The translations under genes were made by a program, and so were the position numbers. A stretch of 64,000 bases of DNA from Thuidium tamariscinum (lineage: Eukaryota; Streptophyta; Bryopsida; Hypnales; Thuidiaceae): contig OX344755.2 in NCBI GenBank assembly GCA_947034885.2, positions 27,349,052-27,413,051 of the forward strand, given 5' to 3'. Every line of letters begins with the position of its first letter. Position 1 is the first letter of the stretch. Below, in pieces: positions 10,101 through 25,757 of this stretch. The notes beneath the pieces are model-generated. The model searched no databases. It was not told the DNA's origin and saw only the letters and a list, made by a program, of their open reading frames with translations.

Positions 10101-12938
10101 CCGTAGGCTCTTGAATGGTGTGCATTTTTGAATTTTAATCGCATTGAATTTCACAGCATATTTTTTGTAGTAATTCTATAGAACTGGATTAGATATTACA
10201 ATGTGATCACGTTGAATTTGCCTTGCAACTGGGAAGTTTGCGCGTCTTGATATCAACTAAACAACGAGGAGATTTCCTCGGCCACGAGAATAACTCCGTA
10301 GGCTCTTGAATGGTGTGCATTTTTGAATATAATCGCATTGAATTTCACAGCATATTTTTTGTAGTAATTCTATAGAACTGGATTAGATATTACAATGTGA
10401 TCACGTTGAATTTGCCTTGCAACTGAGAAGTTTGCGCGTCTTGATATCAACTAAACAACGAGGAGATTTCCTCGGCCACGAGAATAACTCCGTAGGCTCT
10501 TGAATGGTGTGCATTTTTGAATATAATCGCATTGAATTTCACAGCATATTTTTTGTAGTAATTCTATAGAACTGGATTAGATATTACAATGTGATCACGT
10601 TGAATTTGCCTTGCAACTGGGAAGTTTGCGCGTCTTGATATCAACTAAACAACGAGGAGATTTCCTCGGCCACGAGAATAACTCCGTAGGCTCTTGAATG
10701 GTGTGCATTTTTGAATATAATCGCATTGAATTTCACAGCATATTTTTTGTAGTAATTCTATAGAACTGGATTAGATATTACAATGTGATCACGTTGAATT
10801 TGTATTGCAACTAAGAAGTTTGCGCGTCTTGATATCAACTAAACACCTCGGAGATTTCCTCGGCCACGAGAATAACTCCGTAGGCTCTTGAATGGTGTGC
10901 AGTTTTGAATATAATCGCATTGAATTTCACAGCATATTTTTTGTAGTAATTCTATAGAACTGGATTAGATATTACAATGTGATCACGTTGAATTTGCCTT
11001 GCAACTGGGAAGTTTGCGCGTCTTGATATCTACTAAACAACGAGGAGATTTCCTCGGCCACGAGAATAACTCCGTAGGCTCTTGAATGGTGTGCATTTTT
11101 GAATATAATCGCATTGAATTTCACAGCATATTTTTTGTAGTAATTCTATAGAACTGGATTAGATATTACAATGTGATCACGTTGAATTTGCCTTGCAACT
11201 GGGAAGTTTGCGCGTCTTGATATCAACTAAACAACGAGGAGATTTCCTCGGCCACGAGAATAACTCCGTAGGCTCTTGAATGGTGTGCATTTTTGAATAT
11301 AATCGCATTGAATTTCACAGCATATTTTTTGTAGTAATTCTATAGAACTGGATTAGATATTACAATGTGATCACGTTGAATTTGTATTGCAACTGAGAAG
11401 TTTGTGCGTCTTGATATCAACTAAACACCTCGGAGATTTCCTCGGCCACGGGAATAACTCCGTAGGCTCTTGAATGGTGTGCATTTTTGAATTTTAATCG
11501 CATTGAATTTCACAGCATATTTTTTGTAGTAATTCTATAGAACTGGATTAGATATTACAATGTGATCACGTTGAATTTGCCTTGCAACTGGGAAGTTTGC
11601 GCGTCTTGATATCAACTAAACAACGAGGAGATTTCCTCGGCCACGAGAATAACTCCGTAGGCTCTTGAATGGTGTGCATTTTTGAATTTTAATCGCATTG
11701 AATTTCACAGCATATTTTTTGTAGTAATTCTATAGAACTGGATTAGATATTACAATGTGATCACGTTGAATTTGCCTTGCAACTGAGAAGTTTGTGCGTC
11801 TTGATATCAACTAAACACCTCGGAGATTTCCTCGGCCACGAGAATAACTCCGTAGGCTCTTGAATGGTGTGCATTTTTGAATTTTAATCGCATTGAATTT
11901 CACAGCATATTTTTTGTAGTAATTCTATAGAACTGGATTAGATATTACAATGTGATCACGTTGAATTTGCCTTGCAACTGAGAAGTTTGCGCGTCTTGAT
12001 ATCTACTAAACAACGAGGAGATTTCCTCGGCCACGAGAGTAACTCCGTAGGCTCTTGAATGGTGTGCATTTTTGAATATAATCGCATTGAATTTCACAGC
12101 ATATTTTTTGTAGTAATTCTATAGAACTGGATTAGATATTACAATGTGATCACGTTGAATTTGCCTTGCAACTGGGAAGTTTGCGCGTCTTGATATGAAC
12201 TAAACAACGAGGAGATTTCCTCGGCCACGAGAATAACTCCGTAGGCTCTTGAATGGTGTGCATTTTTGAATATAATCGCATTGAATTTCACAGCATATTT
12301 TTTGTAGTAATTCTATAGAACTGGATTAGATATTACAATGTGATCACGTTGAATTTGCCTTGCAACTGGGAAGTTTGCGCGTCTTGATATCTACTAAACA
12401 ACGAGGAGATTTCCTCGGCCACGAGAGTAACTCCGTAGGCTCTTGAATGGTGTGCATTTTTGAATATAATCGCATTGAATTTCACAGCATATTTTTTGTA
12501 GTAATTCTATAGAACTGGATTAGATATTACAATGTGATCACGTTGAATTTGCCTTGCAACTGGGAAGTTTGCGCGTCTTGATATCAACTAAACAACGAGG
12601 AGATTTCCTCGGCCACGAGAATAACTCCGTAGGCTCTTGTATGGTGTGCATTTTTGAATATAATCGCATTGAATTTCACAGCATATTTTTTGTAGTAATT
12701 CTATAGAACTGGATTAGATATTACAATGTGATCACGTTGAATTTGTATTGCAACTAAGAAGTTTGCGCGTCTTGATATCAACTAAACACCTCGGAGATTT
12801 CCTCGGCCACGAGAATAACTCCGTAGGCTCTTGAATGGTGTGCATTTTTGAATATAATCGCATTGAATTTCACAGCATATTTTTTGTAGTAATTCTATAG
12901 AACTGGATTAGATATTACAATGTGATCACGTTGAATTT
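7111..12938. repeat. 15-mer higher-order repeat, 2,914 bp, two tandem copies
   Basis: Copies span about 7,111-10,024 and 10,025-12,938. Five rare markers are each exactly 2,914 bp apart: T to G in GTGTGCAGTTTT (7,988 and 10,902), A to G in GCCACGGGAA (8,537 and 11,451), ATGAAC (9,283 and 12,197), and two CAACTAAG units (GTATTG at 7,888 and 10,802; 9,831 and 12,745). 2,914 is 15 units with four carrying the extra T. Later private changes, such as the CTAGG at 7,740 and TTGTATGG at 12,640, separate the copies, so the duplication is recent but not the last event. Confidence 0.9.
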
Positions 12939-15900
12939 GTATTGCAACTGAGAAGTTTGTGCGTCTTGATATCAACTAAACACCTCGGAGATTTCCTCGG
13001 CCACGAGAATAACTCCGTAGGCTCTTGAATGGTGTGCATTTTTGAATTTTAATCGCATTGAATTTCACAGCATATTTTTTGTAGTAATTCTATAGAACTG
13101 GATTAGATATTACAATGTGATCACGTTGAATTTGCCTTGCAACTGAGAAGTTTGCGCGTCTTGATATCTACTAAACAACGAGGAGATTTCCTCGGCCACG
13201 AGAGTAACTCCGTAGGCTCTTGAATGGTGTGCATTTTTGAATATAATCGCATTGAATTTCACAGCATATTTTTTGTAGTAATTCTATAGAACTGGATTAG
13301 ATATTACAATGTGATCACGTTGAATTTGCCTTGCAACTGGGAAGTTTGCGCGTCTTGATATCAACTAAACAACGAGGAGATTTCCTCGGCCACGAGAATA
13401 ACTCCGTAGGCTCTTGAATGGTGTGCATTTTTGAATATAATCGCATTGAATTTCACAGCATATTTTTTGTAGTAATTCTATAGAACTGGATTAGATATTA
13501 CAATGTGATCACGTTGAATTTGCCTTGCAACTGGGAAGTTTGCGCGTCTTGATATCTACTAAACAACGAGGAGATTTCCTCGGCCACGAGAGTAACTCCG
13601 TAGGCTCTTGAATGGTGTGCATTTTTGAATATAATCGCATTGAATTTCACAGCATATTTTTTGTAGTAATTCTATAGAACTGGATTAGATATTACAATGT
13701 GATCACGTTGAATTTGCCTTGCAACTGGGAAGTTTGCGCGTCTTGATATCAACTAAACAACGAGGAGATTTCCTCGGCCACGAGAATAACTCCGTAGGCT
13801 CTTGAATGGTGTGCATTTTTGAATATAATCGCATTGAATTTCACAGCATATTTTTTGTAGTAATTCTATAGAACTGGATTAGATATTACAATGTGATCAC
13901 GTTGAATTTGTATTGCAACTGAGAAGTTTGCGCGTCTTGATATCAACTAAACACCTCGGAGATTTCCTCGGCCACGAGAATAACTCCGTAGGCTCTTGAA
14001 TGGTGTGCATTTTTGAATATAATCGCATTGAATTTCACAGCATATTTTTTGTAGTAATTCTATAGAACTGGATTAGATATTACAATGTGATCACGTTGAA
14101 TTTGTATTGCAACTGAGAAGTTTGTGCGTCTTGATATCAACTAAACACCTCGGAGATTTCCTCGGCCACGAGAATAACTCCGTAGGCTCTTGAATGGTGT
14201 GCATTTTTGAATTTTAATCGCATTGAATTTCACAGCATATTTTTTGTAGTAATTCTATAGAACTGGATTAGATATTACAATGTGATCACGTTGAATTTGC
14301 CTTGCAACTGGGAAGTTTGCGCGTCTTGATATCAACTAAACAACGAGGAGATTTCCTCGGCCACGAGAATAACTCCGTAGGCTCTTGAATGGTGTGCATT
14401 TTTGAATATAATCGCATTGAATTTCACAGCATATTTTTTGTAGTAATTCTATAGAACTGGATTAGATATTACAATGTGATCACGTTGAATTTGTATTGCA
14501 ACTGAGAAGTTTGTGCGTCTTGATATCAACTAAACACCTCGGAGATTTCCTCGGCCACGAGAATAACTCCGTAGGCTCTTGAATGGTGTGCATTTTTGAA
14601 TTTTAATCGCATTGAATTTCACAGCATATTTTTTGTAGTAATTCTATAGAACTGGATTAGATATTACAATGTGATCACGTTGAATTTGCCTTGCAACTGG
14701 GAAGTTTGCGCGTCTTGATATCAACTAAACAACGAGGAGATTTCCTCGGCCACGAGAATAACTCCGTAGGCTCTTGAATGGTGTGCATTTTTGAATATAA
14801 TCGCATTGAATTTCACAGCATATTTTTTGTAGTAATTCTATAGAACTGGATTAGATATTACAATGTGATCACGTTGAATTTGCCTTGCAACTGAGAAGTT
14901 TGCGCGTCTTGATATCAACTAAACAACGAGGAGATTTCCTCGGCCACGGGAATAACTCCGTAGGCTCTTGAATGGTGTGCATTTTTGAATATAATCGCAT
15001 TGAATTTCACAGCATATTTTTTGTAGTAATTCTATAGAACTGGATTAGATATTACAATGTGATCACGTTGAATTTGCCTTGCAACTGGGAAGTTTGCGCG
15101 TCTTGATATCAACTAAACAACGAGGAGATTTCCTCGGCCACGAGAATAACTCCGTAGGCTCTTGAATGGTGTGCATTTTTGAATATAATCGCATTGAATT
15201 TCACAGCATATTTTTTGTAGTAATTCTATAGAACTGGATTAGATATTACAATGTGATCACGTTGAATTTGCCTTGCAACTGGGAAGTTTGCGCGTCTTGA
15301 TATCTACTAAACAACGAGGAGATTTCCTCGGCCACGAGAGTAACTCCGTAGGCTCTTGAATGGTGTGCATTTTTGAATATAATCGCATTGAATTTCACAG
15401 CATATTTTTTGTAGTAATTCTATAGAACTGGATTAGATATTACAATGTGATCACGTTGAATTTGCCTTGCAACTGGGAAGTTTGCGCGTCTTGATATCAA
15501 CTAAACAACGAGGAGATTTCCTCGGCCACGAGAATAACTCCGTAGGCTCTTGAATGGTGTGCATTTTTGAATATAATCGCATTGAATTTCACAGCATATT
15601 TTTTGTAGTAATTCTATAGAACTGGATTAGATATTACAATGTGATCACGTTGAATTTGCCTTGCAACTGGGAAGTTTGCGCGTCTTGATATCTACTAAAC
15701 AACGAGGAGATTTCCTCGGCCACGAGAGTAACTCCGTAGGCTCTTGAATGGTGTGCATTTTTGAATATAATCGCATTGAATTTCACAGCATATTTTTTGT
15801 AGTAATTCTATAGAACTGGATTAGATATTACAATGTGATCACGTTGAATTTGCCTTGCAACTGGGAAGTTTGCGCGTCTTGATATCAACTAAACAACGAG

Positions 15901-18900
15901 GAGATTTCCTCGGCCACGAGAATAACTCCGTAGGCTCTTGAATGGTGTGCATTTTTGAATATAATCGCATTGAATTTCACAGCATATTTTTTGTAGTAAT
16001 TCTATAGAACTGGATTAGATATTACAATGTGATCACGTTGAATTTGTATTGCAACTGAGAAGTTTGTGCGTCTTGATATCAACTTAACACCTCGGAGATT
16101 TCCTCGGCCACGAGAATAACTCCGTAGGCTCTTGAATGGTGTGCATTTTTGAATTTTAATCGCATTGAATTTCACAGCATATTTTTTGTAGTAATTCTAT
16201 AGAACTGGATTAGATATTACAATGTGATCACGTTGAATTTGCCTTGCAACTGAGAAGTTTGCGCGTCTTGATATCAACTAAACAACGAGGAGATTTCCTC
16301 GGCCACGAGAGTAACTCCGTAGGCTCTTGAATGGTGTGCATTTTTGAATATAATCGCATTGAATTTCACAGCATATTTTTTGTAGTAATTCTATAGAACT
16401 GGATTAGATATTACAATGTGATCACGTTGAATTTGCCTTGCAACTGGGAAGTTTGCGCGTCTTGATATGAACTAAACAACGAGGAGATTTCCTCGGCCAC
16501 GAGAATAACTCCGTAGGCTCTTGAATGGTGTGCATTTTTGAATATAATCGCATTGAATTTCACAGCATATTTTTTGTAGTAATTCTATAGAACTGGATTA
16601 GATATTACAATGTGATCACGTTGAATTTGCCTTGCAACTGGGAAGTTTGCGCGTCTTGATATCTACTAAACAACGAGGAGATTTCCTCGGCCACGAGAGT
16701 AACTCCGTAGGCTCTTGAATGGTGTGCATTTTTGAATATAATCGCATTGAATTTCACAGCATATTTTTTGTAGTAATTCTATAGAACTGGATTAGATATT
16801 ACAATGTGATCACGTTGAATTTGCCTTGCAACTGGGAAGTTTGCGCGTCTTGATATCAACTAAACAACGAGGAGATTTCCTCGGCCACGAGAATAACTCC
16901 GTAGGCTCTTGAATGGTGTGCATTTTTGAATATAATCGCATTGAATTTCACAGCATATTTTTTGTAGTAATTCTATAGAACTGGATTAGATATTACAATG
17001 TGATCACGTTGAATTTGCCTTGCAACTGGGAAGTTTGCGCGTCTTGATATCTACTAAACAACGAGGAGATTTCCTCGGCCACGAGAGTAACTCCGTAGGC
17101 TCTTGAATGGTGTGCATTTTTGAATATAATCGCATTGAATTTCACAGCATATTTTTTGTAGTAATTCTATAGAACTGGATTAGATATTACAATGTGATCA
17201 CGTTGAATTTGCCTTGCAACTGGGAAGTTTGCGCGTCTTGATATCAACTAAACAACGAGGAGATTTCCTCGGCCACGAGAATAACTCCGTAGGCTCTTGA
17301 ATGGTGTGCATTTTTGAATATAATCGCATTGAATTTCACAGCATATTTTTTGTAGTAATTCTATAGAACTGGATTAGATATTACAATGTGATCACGTTGA
17401 ATTTGTATTGCAACTGAGAAGTCTGTGCGTCTTGATATCAACTAAACACCTCGGAGATTTCCTCGGCCACGAGAATAACTCCGTAGGCTCTTGAATGGTG
17501 TGCATTTTTGAATTTTAATCGCATTGAATTTCACAGCATATTTTTTGTAGTAATTCTATAGAACTGGATTAGATATTACAATGTGATCACGTTGAATTTG
17601 TATTGCAACTGAGAAGTTTGCGCGTCTTGATATCAACTAAACACCTCGGAGATTTCCTCGGCCACGAGAGTAACTCCGTAGGCTCTTGAATGGTGTGCAT
17701 TTTTGAATATAATCGCATTGAATTTCACAGCATATTTTTTGTAGTAATTCTATAGAACTGGATTAGATATTACAATGTGATCACGTTGAATTTGCCTTGC
17801 AACTGGGAAGTTTGCGCGTCTTGATATCAACTAAACAACGAGGAGATTTCCTCGGCCACGAGAGTAACTCCGTAGGCTCTTGAATGGTGTGCATTTTTGA
17901 ATATAATCGCATTGAATTTCACAGCATATTTTTTGTAGTAATTCTATAGAACTGGATTAGATATTACAATGTGATCACGTTGAATTTGCCTTGCAACTGG
18001 GAAGTTTGCGCGTCTTGATATGAACTAAACAACGAGGAGATTTCCTCGGCCACGAGAATAACTCCGTAGGCTCTTGAATGGTGTGCATTTTTGAATATAA
18101 TCGCATTGAATTTCACAGCATATTTTTTGTAGTAATTCTATAGAACTGGATTAGATATTACAATGTGATCACGTTGAATTTGCCTTGCAACTGGGAAGTT
18201 TGCGCGTCTTGATATCTACTAAACAACGAGGAGATTTCCTCGGCCACGAGAGTAACTCCGTAGGCTCTTGAATGGTGTGCATTTTTGAATATAATCGCAT
18301 TGAATTTCACAGCATATTTTTTGTAGTAATTCTATAGAACTGGATTAGATATTACAATGTGATCACGTTGAATTTGCCTTGCAACTGGGAAGTTTGCGCG
18401 TCTTGATATCTACTAAACAACGAGGAGATTTCCTCGGCCACGAGAGTAACTCCGTAGGCTCTTGAATGGTGTGCATTTTTGAATATAATCGCATTGAATT
18501 TCACAGCATATTTTTTGTAGTAATTCTATAGAACTGGATTAGATATTACAATGTGATCACGTTGAATTTGCCTTGCAACTGGGAAGTTTGCGCGTCTTGA
18601 TATCAACTAAACAACGAGGAGATTTCCTCGGCCACGAGAGTAACTCCGTAGGCTCTTGAATGGTGTGCATTTTTGAATATAATCGCATTGAATTTCACAG
18701 CATATTTTTTGTAGTAATTCTATAGAACTGGATTAGATATTACAATGTGATCACGTTGAATTTGCCTTGCAACTGGGAAGTTTGCGCGTCTTGATATCAA
18801 CTAAACAACGAGGAGATTTCCTCGGCCACGAGAGTAACTCCGTAGGCTCTTGAATGGTGTGCATTTTTGAATATAATCGCATTGAATTTCACAGCATATT

Positions 18901-21900
18901 TTTTGTAGTAATTCTATAGAACTGGATTAGATATTACAATGTGATCACGTTGAATTTGTATTGCAACTGAGAAGTTTGCGCGTCTTGATATCAACTAAAC
19001 ACCTCGGAGATTTCCTCGGCAACGAGAATAAATCCGTAGGCTCTTGAATGGTGTGCATTTTTGAATTTTAATCGCATTGAATTTCACAGCATATTTTTTG
19101 TAGTAATTCTATAGAACTGGATTAGATATTACAATGTGATCACGTTGAATTTGCCTTGCAACTGGGAAGTTTGCGCGTCTTGATATCAACTAAACAACGA
19201 GGAGATTTCCTCGGCCACGAGAGTAACTCCGTAGGCTCTTGAATGGTGTGCATTTTTGAATATAATCGCATTGAATTTCACAGCATATTTTTTGTAGTAA
19301 TTCTATAGAACTGGATTAGATATTACAATGTGATCACGTTGAATTTGCCTTGCAACTGGGAAGTTTGCGCGTCTTGATATCAACTAAACAACGAGGAGAT
19401 TTCCTCGGCCACGAGAATAACTCCGTAGGCTCTTGAATGGTGTGCATTTTTGAATATAATCGCATTGAATTTCACAGCATATTTTTTGTAGTAATTCTAT
19501 AGAACTGGATTAGATATTACAATGTGATCACGTTGAATTTGTATTGCAACTGAGAAGTTTGTGCGTCTTGATATCAACTAAACACCTCGGAGATTTCCTC
19601 GGCCACGAGAATAACTCCGTAGGCTCTTGAATGGTGTGCATTTTTGAATTTTAATCGCATTGAATTTCACAGCATATTTTTTGTAGTAATTCTATAGAAC
19701 TGGATTAGATATTACAATGTGATCACGTTGAATTTGCCTTGCAACTGGGAAGTTTGCGCGTCTTGATATGAACTAAACAACGAGGAGATTTCCTCGGCCA
19801 CGAGAATAACTCCGTAGGCTCTTGAATGGTGTGCATTTTTGAATATAATCGCATTGAATTTCACAGCATATTTTTTGTAGTAATTCTATAGAACTGGATT
19901 AGATATTACAATGTGATCACGTTGAATTTGCCTTGCAACTGGGAAGTTTGCGCGTCTTGATATCTACTAAACAACGAGGAGATTTCCTCGGCCACGAGAG
20001 TAACTCCGTAGGCTCTTGAATGGTGTGCATTTTTGAATATAATCGCATTGAATTTCACAGCATATTTTTTGTAGTAATTCTATAGAACTGGATTAGATAT
20101 TACAATGTGATCACGTTGAATTTGCCTTGCAACTGGGAAGTTTGCGCGTCTTGATATCTACTAAACAACGAGGAGATTTCCTCGGCCACGAGAATAACTC
20201 CGTAGGCTCTTGAATGGTGTGCATTTTTGAATATAATCGCATTGAATTTCACAGCATATTTTTTGTAGTAATTCTATAGAACTGGATTAGATATTACAAT
20301 GTGATCACGTTGAATTTGCCTTGCAACTGGGAAGTTTGCGCGTCTTGATATCAACTAAACAACGAGGAGATTTCCTCGGCCACGAGAATAACTCCGTAGG
20401 CTCTTGAATGGTGTGCATTTTTGAATATAATCGCATTGAATTTCACAGCATATTTTTTGTAGTAATTCTATAGAACTGGATTAGATATTACAATGTGATC
20501 ACGTTGAATTTGTATTGCAACTGAGAAGTTTGTGCGTCTTGATATCAACTAAACACCTCGGAGATTTCCTCGGCCACGAGAATAACTCCGTAGGCTCTTG
20601 AATGGTGTGCATTTTTGAATTTTAATCGCATTGAATTTCACAGCATATTTTTTGTAGTAATTCTATAGAACTGGATTAGATATTACAATGTGATCACGTT
20701 GAATTTGCCTTGCAACTGAGAAGTTTGCGCGCCTTGATATCAACTAAACAACGAGGAGATTTCCTCGGCCACGAGAGTAACTCCGTAGGCTCTTGAATGG
20801 TGTGCATTTTTGAATATAATCGCATTGAATTTCACAGCATATTTTTTGTAGTAATTCTATAGAACTGGATTAGATATTACAATGTGATCACGTTGAATTT
20901 GCCTTGCAACTGGGAAGTTTGCGCGTCTTGATATGAACTAAACAACGAGGAGATTTCCTCGGCCACGAGAATAACTCCGTAGGCTCTTGAATGGTGTGCA
21001 TTTTTGAATATAATCGCATTGAATTTCACAGCATATTTTTTGTAGTAATTCTATAGAACTGGATTAGATATTACAATGTGATCACGTTGAATTTGCCTTG
21101 CAACTGGGAAGTTTGCGCGTCTTGATATCTACTAAACAACGAGGAGATTTCCTCGGCCACGAGAGTAACTCCGTAGGCTCTTGAATGGTGTGCATTTTTG
21201 AATATAATCGCATTGAATTTCACAGCATATTTTTTGTAGTAATTCTATAGAACTGGATTAGATATTACAATGTGATCACGTTGAATTTGCCTTGCAACTG
21301 GGAAGTTTGCGCGTCTTGATATCTACTAAACAACGAGGAGATTTCCTCGGCCACGAGAGTAACTCCGTAGGCTCTTGAATGGTGTGCATTTTTGAATATA
21401 ATCGCATTGAATTTCACAGCATATTTTTTGTAGTAATTCTATAGAACTGGATTAGATATTACAATGTGATCACGTTGAATTTGTATTGCAACTGAGAAGT
21501 TTGTGCGTCTTGATATCAACTAAACACCTCGGAGATTTCCTCGGCCACGAGAATAACTCCGTAGGCTCTTGAATGGTGTGCATTTTTGAATTTTAATCGC
21601 ATTGAATTTCACAGCATATTTTTTGTAGTAATTCTATAGAACTGGATTAGATATTACAATGTGATCACGTTGAATTTGCCTTGCAACTGGGAAGTTTGCG
21701 CGTCTTGATATCAACTAAACAACGAGGAGATTTCCTCGGCCACGAGAATAACTCCGTAGGCTCTTGAATGGTGTGCATTTTTGAATATAATCGCATTGAA
21801 TTTCACAGCATATTTTTTGTAGTAATTCTATAGAACTGGATTAGATATTACAATGTGATCACGTTGAATTTGCCTTGCAACTGAGAAGTTTGCGCGTCTT

Positions 21901-24007
21901 GATATCAACTAAACAACGAGGAGATTTCCTCGGCCACGAGAGTAACTCCGTAGGCTCTTGAATGGTGTGCATTTTTGAATTTTAATCGCATTGAATTTCA
22001 CAGCATATTTTTTGTAGTAATTCTATAGAACTGGATTAGATATTACAATGTGATCACGTTGAATTTGCCTTGCAACTGGGAAGTTTGCGCGTCTTGATAT
22101 CAACTAAACAACGAGGAGATTTCCTCGGCCACGAGAGTAACTCCGTAGGCTCTTGAATGGTGTGCATTTTTGAATATAATCGCATTGAATTTCACAGCAT
22201 ATTTTTTGTAGTAATTCTATAGAACTGGATTAGATATTACAATGTGATCACGTTGAATTTGCCTTGCAACTGGGAAGTTTGCGCGTCTTGATATCAACTA
22301 AACAACGAGGAGATTTCCTCGGCCACGAGAATAACTCCGTAGGCTCTTGAATGGTGTGCATTTTTGAATATAATCGCATTGAATTTCACAGCATATTTTT
22401 TGTAGTAATTCTATAGAACTGGATTAGATATTACAATGTGATCACGTTGAATTTGTATTGCAACTGAGAAGTTTGTGCGTCTTGATATCAACTTAACACC
22501 TCGGATATTTCCTCGGCTACGAGAATAACTCCGTAGGCTCTTGAATGGTGTGCATTTTTGAATTTTAATCGCATTGAATTTCACAGCATATTTTTTGTAG
22601 TAATTCTATAGAACTGGATTAGATATTACAATGTGATCACGTTGAATTTGCCTTGCAACTGGGAAGTTTGCGCGTCTTGATATCAACTAAACAACGAGGA
22701 GATTTCCTCGGCCACGAGAGTAACTCCGTAGGCTCTTGAATGGTGTGCATTTTTGAATATAATCGCATTGAATTTCACAGCATATTTTTTGTAGTAATTC
22801 TATAGAACTGGATTAGATATTACAATGTGATCACGTTGAATTTGCCTTGCAACTGGGAAGTTTGCGCGTCTTGATATGAACTAAACAACGAGGAGATTTC
22901 CTCGGCCACGAGAATAACTCCGTAGGCTCTTGAATGGTGTGCATTTTTGAATATAATCGCATTGAATTTCACAGCATATTTTTTGTAGTAATTCTATAGA
23001 ACTGGATTAGATATTACAATGTGATCACGTTGAATTTGCCTTGCAACTGGGAAGTTTGCGCGTCTTGATATCTACTAAACAACGAGGAGATTTCCTCGGC
23101 CACGAGAGTAACTCCGTAGGCTCTTGAATGGTGTGCATTTTTGAATATAATCGCATTGAATTTCACAGCATATTTTTTGTAGTAATTCTATAGAACTGGA
23201 TTAGATATTACAATGTGATCACGTTGAATTTGCCTTGCAACTGAGAAGTTTGCGCGTCTTGATATCAACTAAACAACGAGGAGATTTCCTCGGCCACGAG
23301 AATAACTCCGTAGGCTCTTGAATGGTGTGCATTTTTGAATATAATCGCATTGAATTTCACAGCATATTTTTTGTAGTAATTCTATAGAACTGGATTAGAT
23401 ATTACAATGTGATCACGTTGAATTTGCCTTGCAACTGGGAAGTTTGCGCGTCTTGATATGAACTAAACAACGAGGAGATTTCCTCGGCCACGAGAATAAC
23501 TCCGTAGGCTCTTGAATGGTGTGCATTTTTGAATATAATCGCATTGAATTTCACAGCATATTTTTTGTAGTAATTCTATAGAACTGGATTAGATATTACA
23601 AAGTGATCACGTTGAATTTGCCTTGCAACTGGGAAGTTTGCGCGTCTTGATATCTACTAAACAACGAGGAGATTTCCTCGGCCACGAGAGTAACTCCGTA
23701 GGCTCTTGAATGGTGTGCATTTTTGAATATAATCGCATTGAATTTCACAGCATATTTTTTGTAGTAATTCTATAGAACTGGATTAGATATTACAATGTGA
23801 TCACGTTGAATTTGCCTTGCAACTGAGAAGTTTGCGCGTCTTGATATCAACTAAACAACGAGGAGATTTCCTCGGCCACGAGAATAACTCCGTAGGCTCT
23901 TGAATGGTGTGCATTTTTGAATATAATCGCATTGAATTTCACAGCATATTTTTTGTAGTAATTCTATAGAACTGGATTAGATATTACAATGTGATCACGT
24001 TGAATTT
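12939..24007. repeat. Array domain C, ATCTAC and ATGAAC rich
   Basis: Canonical units dominate, with many ATCTAC units that usually carry GAGAGTAACT and alternate with ATCAAC/GAGAATAACT units, giving local dimers near 13,100-13,800, 15,200-15,900 and 16,450-17,300. ATGAAC units mark 16,469, 18,022, 19,770, 20,935, 22,878 and 23,460, spaced by 8, 9, 6, 10 and 3 units. A six-unit order around 19,770 recurs 1,165 bp later at 20,935. Private changes include TCTGTGCG near 17,423, GCGCGCC near 20,731 and AATAAATCC near 19,030. Confidence 0.75.
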
Positions 24008-25757
24008 GTATTGCAACTGAGAAGTTTGTGCGTCTTGATATCAACTAAACACCTCGGAGATTTCCTCGGCCACGAGAATAACTCCGTAGGCTCTTGAATG
24101 GTGTGCATTTTTGAATTTTAATCGCATTGAATTTCACAGCATATTTTTTGTAGTAATTCTATAGAACTGGATTAGATATTACAATGTGATCACGTTGAAT
24201 TTGCCTTGCAACTGGGAAGTTTGCGCGTCTTGATATCAACTAAACAACGAGGAGATTTCCTCGGCCACGAGAGTAACTCCGTAGGCTCTTGAATGGTGTG
24301 CATTTTTGAATATAATCGCATTGAATTTCACAGCATATTTTTTGTAGTAATTCTATAGAACTGGATTAGATATTACAATGTGATCACGTTGAATTTGCCT
24401 TGCAACTGAGAAGTTTGCGCGTCTTGATATGAACTAAACAACGAGGAGATTTCCTCGGCCACGAGAGTAACTCCGTAGGCTCTTGAATGGTGTGCATTTT
24501 TGAATTTTAATCGCATTGAATTTCACAGCATATTTTTTGTAGTAATTCTATAGAACTGGATTAGATATTACAATGTGATCACGTTGAATTTGCCTTGCAA
24601 CTGGGAAGTTTGCGCGTCTTGATATCAACTAAACAACGAGGAGATTTCCTCGGCCACGAGAATAACTCCGTAGGCTCTTGAATGGTGTGCATTTTTGAAT
24701 ATAATCGCATTGAATTTCACAGCATATTTTTTGTAGTAATTCTATAGAACTGGATTAGATATTACAATGTGATCACGTTGAATTTGTATTGCAACTGAGA
24801 AGTTTGTGCGTCTTGATATCAACTAAACAACGAGGAGATTTCCTCGGCCACGAGAATAACTCCGTAGGCTCTTGAATGGTGTGCATTTTTGAATTTTAAT
24901 CGCATTGAATTTCACAGCATATTTTTTGTAGTAATTCTATAGAACTGGATTAGATATTACAATGTGATCACGTTGAATTTGCCTTGCAACTGGGAAGTTT
25001 GCGCGTCTTGATATCAACTAAACAACGAGGAGATTTCCTCGGCCACGAGAGTAACTCCGTAGGCTCTTGAATGGTGTGCATTTTTGAATATAATCGCATT
25101 GAATTTCACAGCATATTTTTTGTAGTAATTCTATAGAACTGGATTAGATATTACAATGTGATCACGTTGAATTTGCCTTGCAACTGAGAAGTTTGCGCGT
25201 CTTGATATCAACTAAACAACGAGGAGATTTCCTCGGCCACGAGAGTAACTCCGTAGGCTCTTGAATGGTGTGCATTTTTGAATTTTAATCGCATTGAATT
25301 TCACAGCATATTTTTTGTAGTAATTCTATAGAACTGGATTAGATATTACAATGTGATCACGTTGAATTTGCCTTGCAACTGGGAAGTTTGCGCGTCTTGA
25401 TATCAACTAAACAACGAGGAGATTTCCTCGGCCACGAGAGTAACTCCGTAGGCTCTTGAATGGTGTGCATTTTTGAATATAATCGCATTGAATTTCACAG
25501 CATATTTTTTGTAGTAATTCTATAGAACTGGATTAGATATTACAATGTGATCACGTTGAATTTGCCTTGCAACTGAGAAGTTTGCGCGTCTTGATATCAA
25601 CTAAACAACGAGGAGATTTCCTCGGCCACGAGAATAACTCCGTAGGCTCTTGAATGGTGTGCATTTTTGAATATAATCGCATTGAATTTCACAGCATATT
25701 TTTTGTAGTAATTCTATAGAACTGGATTAGATATTACAATGTGATCACGTTGAATTT
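24008..25757. repeat. 9-mer higher-order repeat, early copy
   Basis: Beginning with a GTATTG/GTGCG/CACCTCGG unit, this nine-unit order (alternating long-T GGG units and ATA GAG units) matches the tandem pair at 28,284-31,783. It differs by an ATGAAC at 24,431 and a CCTTG in place of GTATTG in the last unit. It lies 4,276 bp (22 units) upstream of the pair, so it is a dispersed rather than adjacent copy. Confidence 0.65.

Noticed and set aside
19027..19032. AATAAA polyadenylation signal
   Set aside because: A single private change in one satellite unit with no transcript context.
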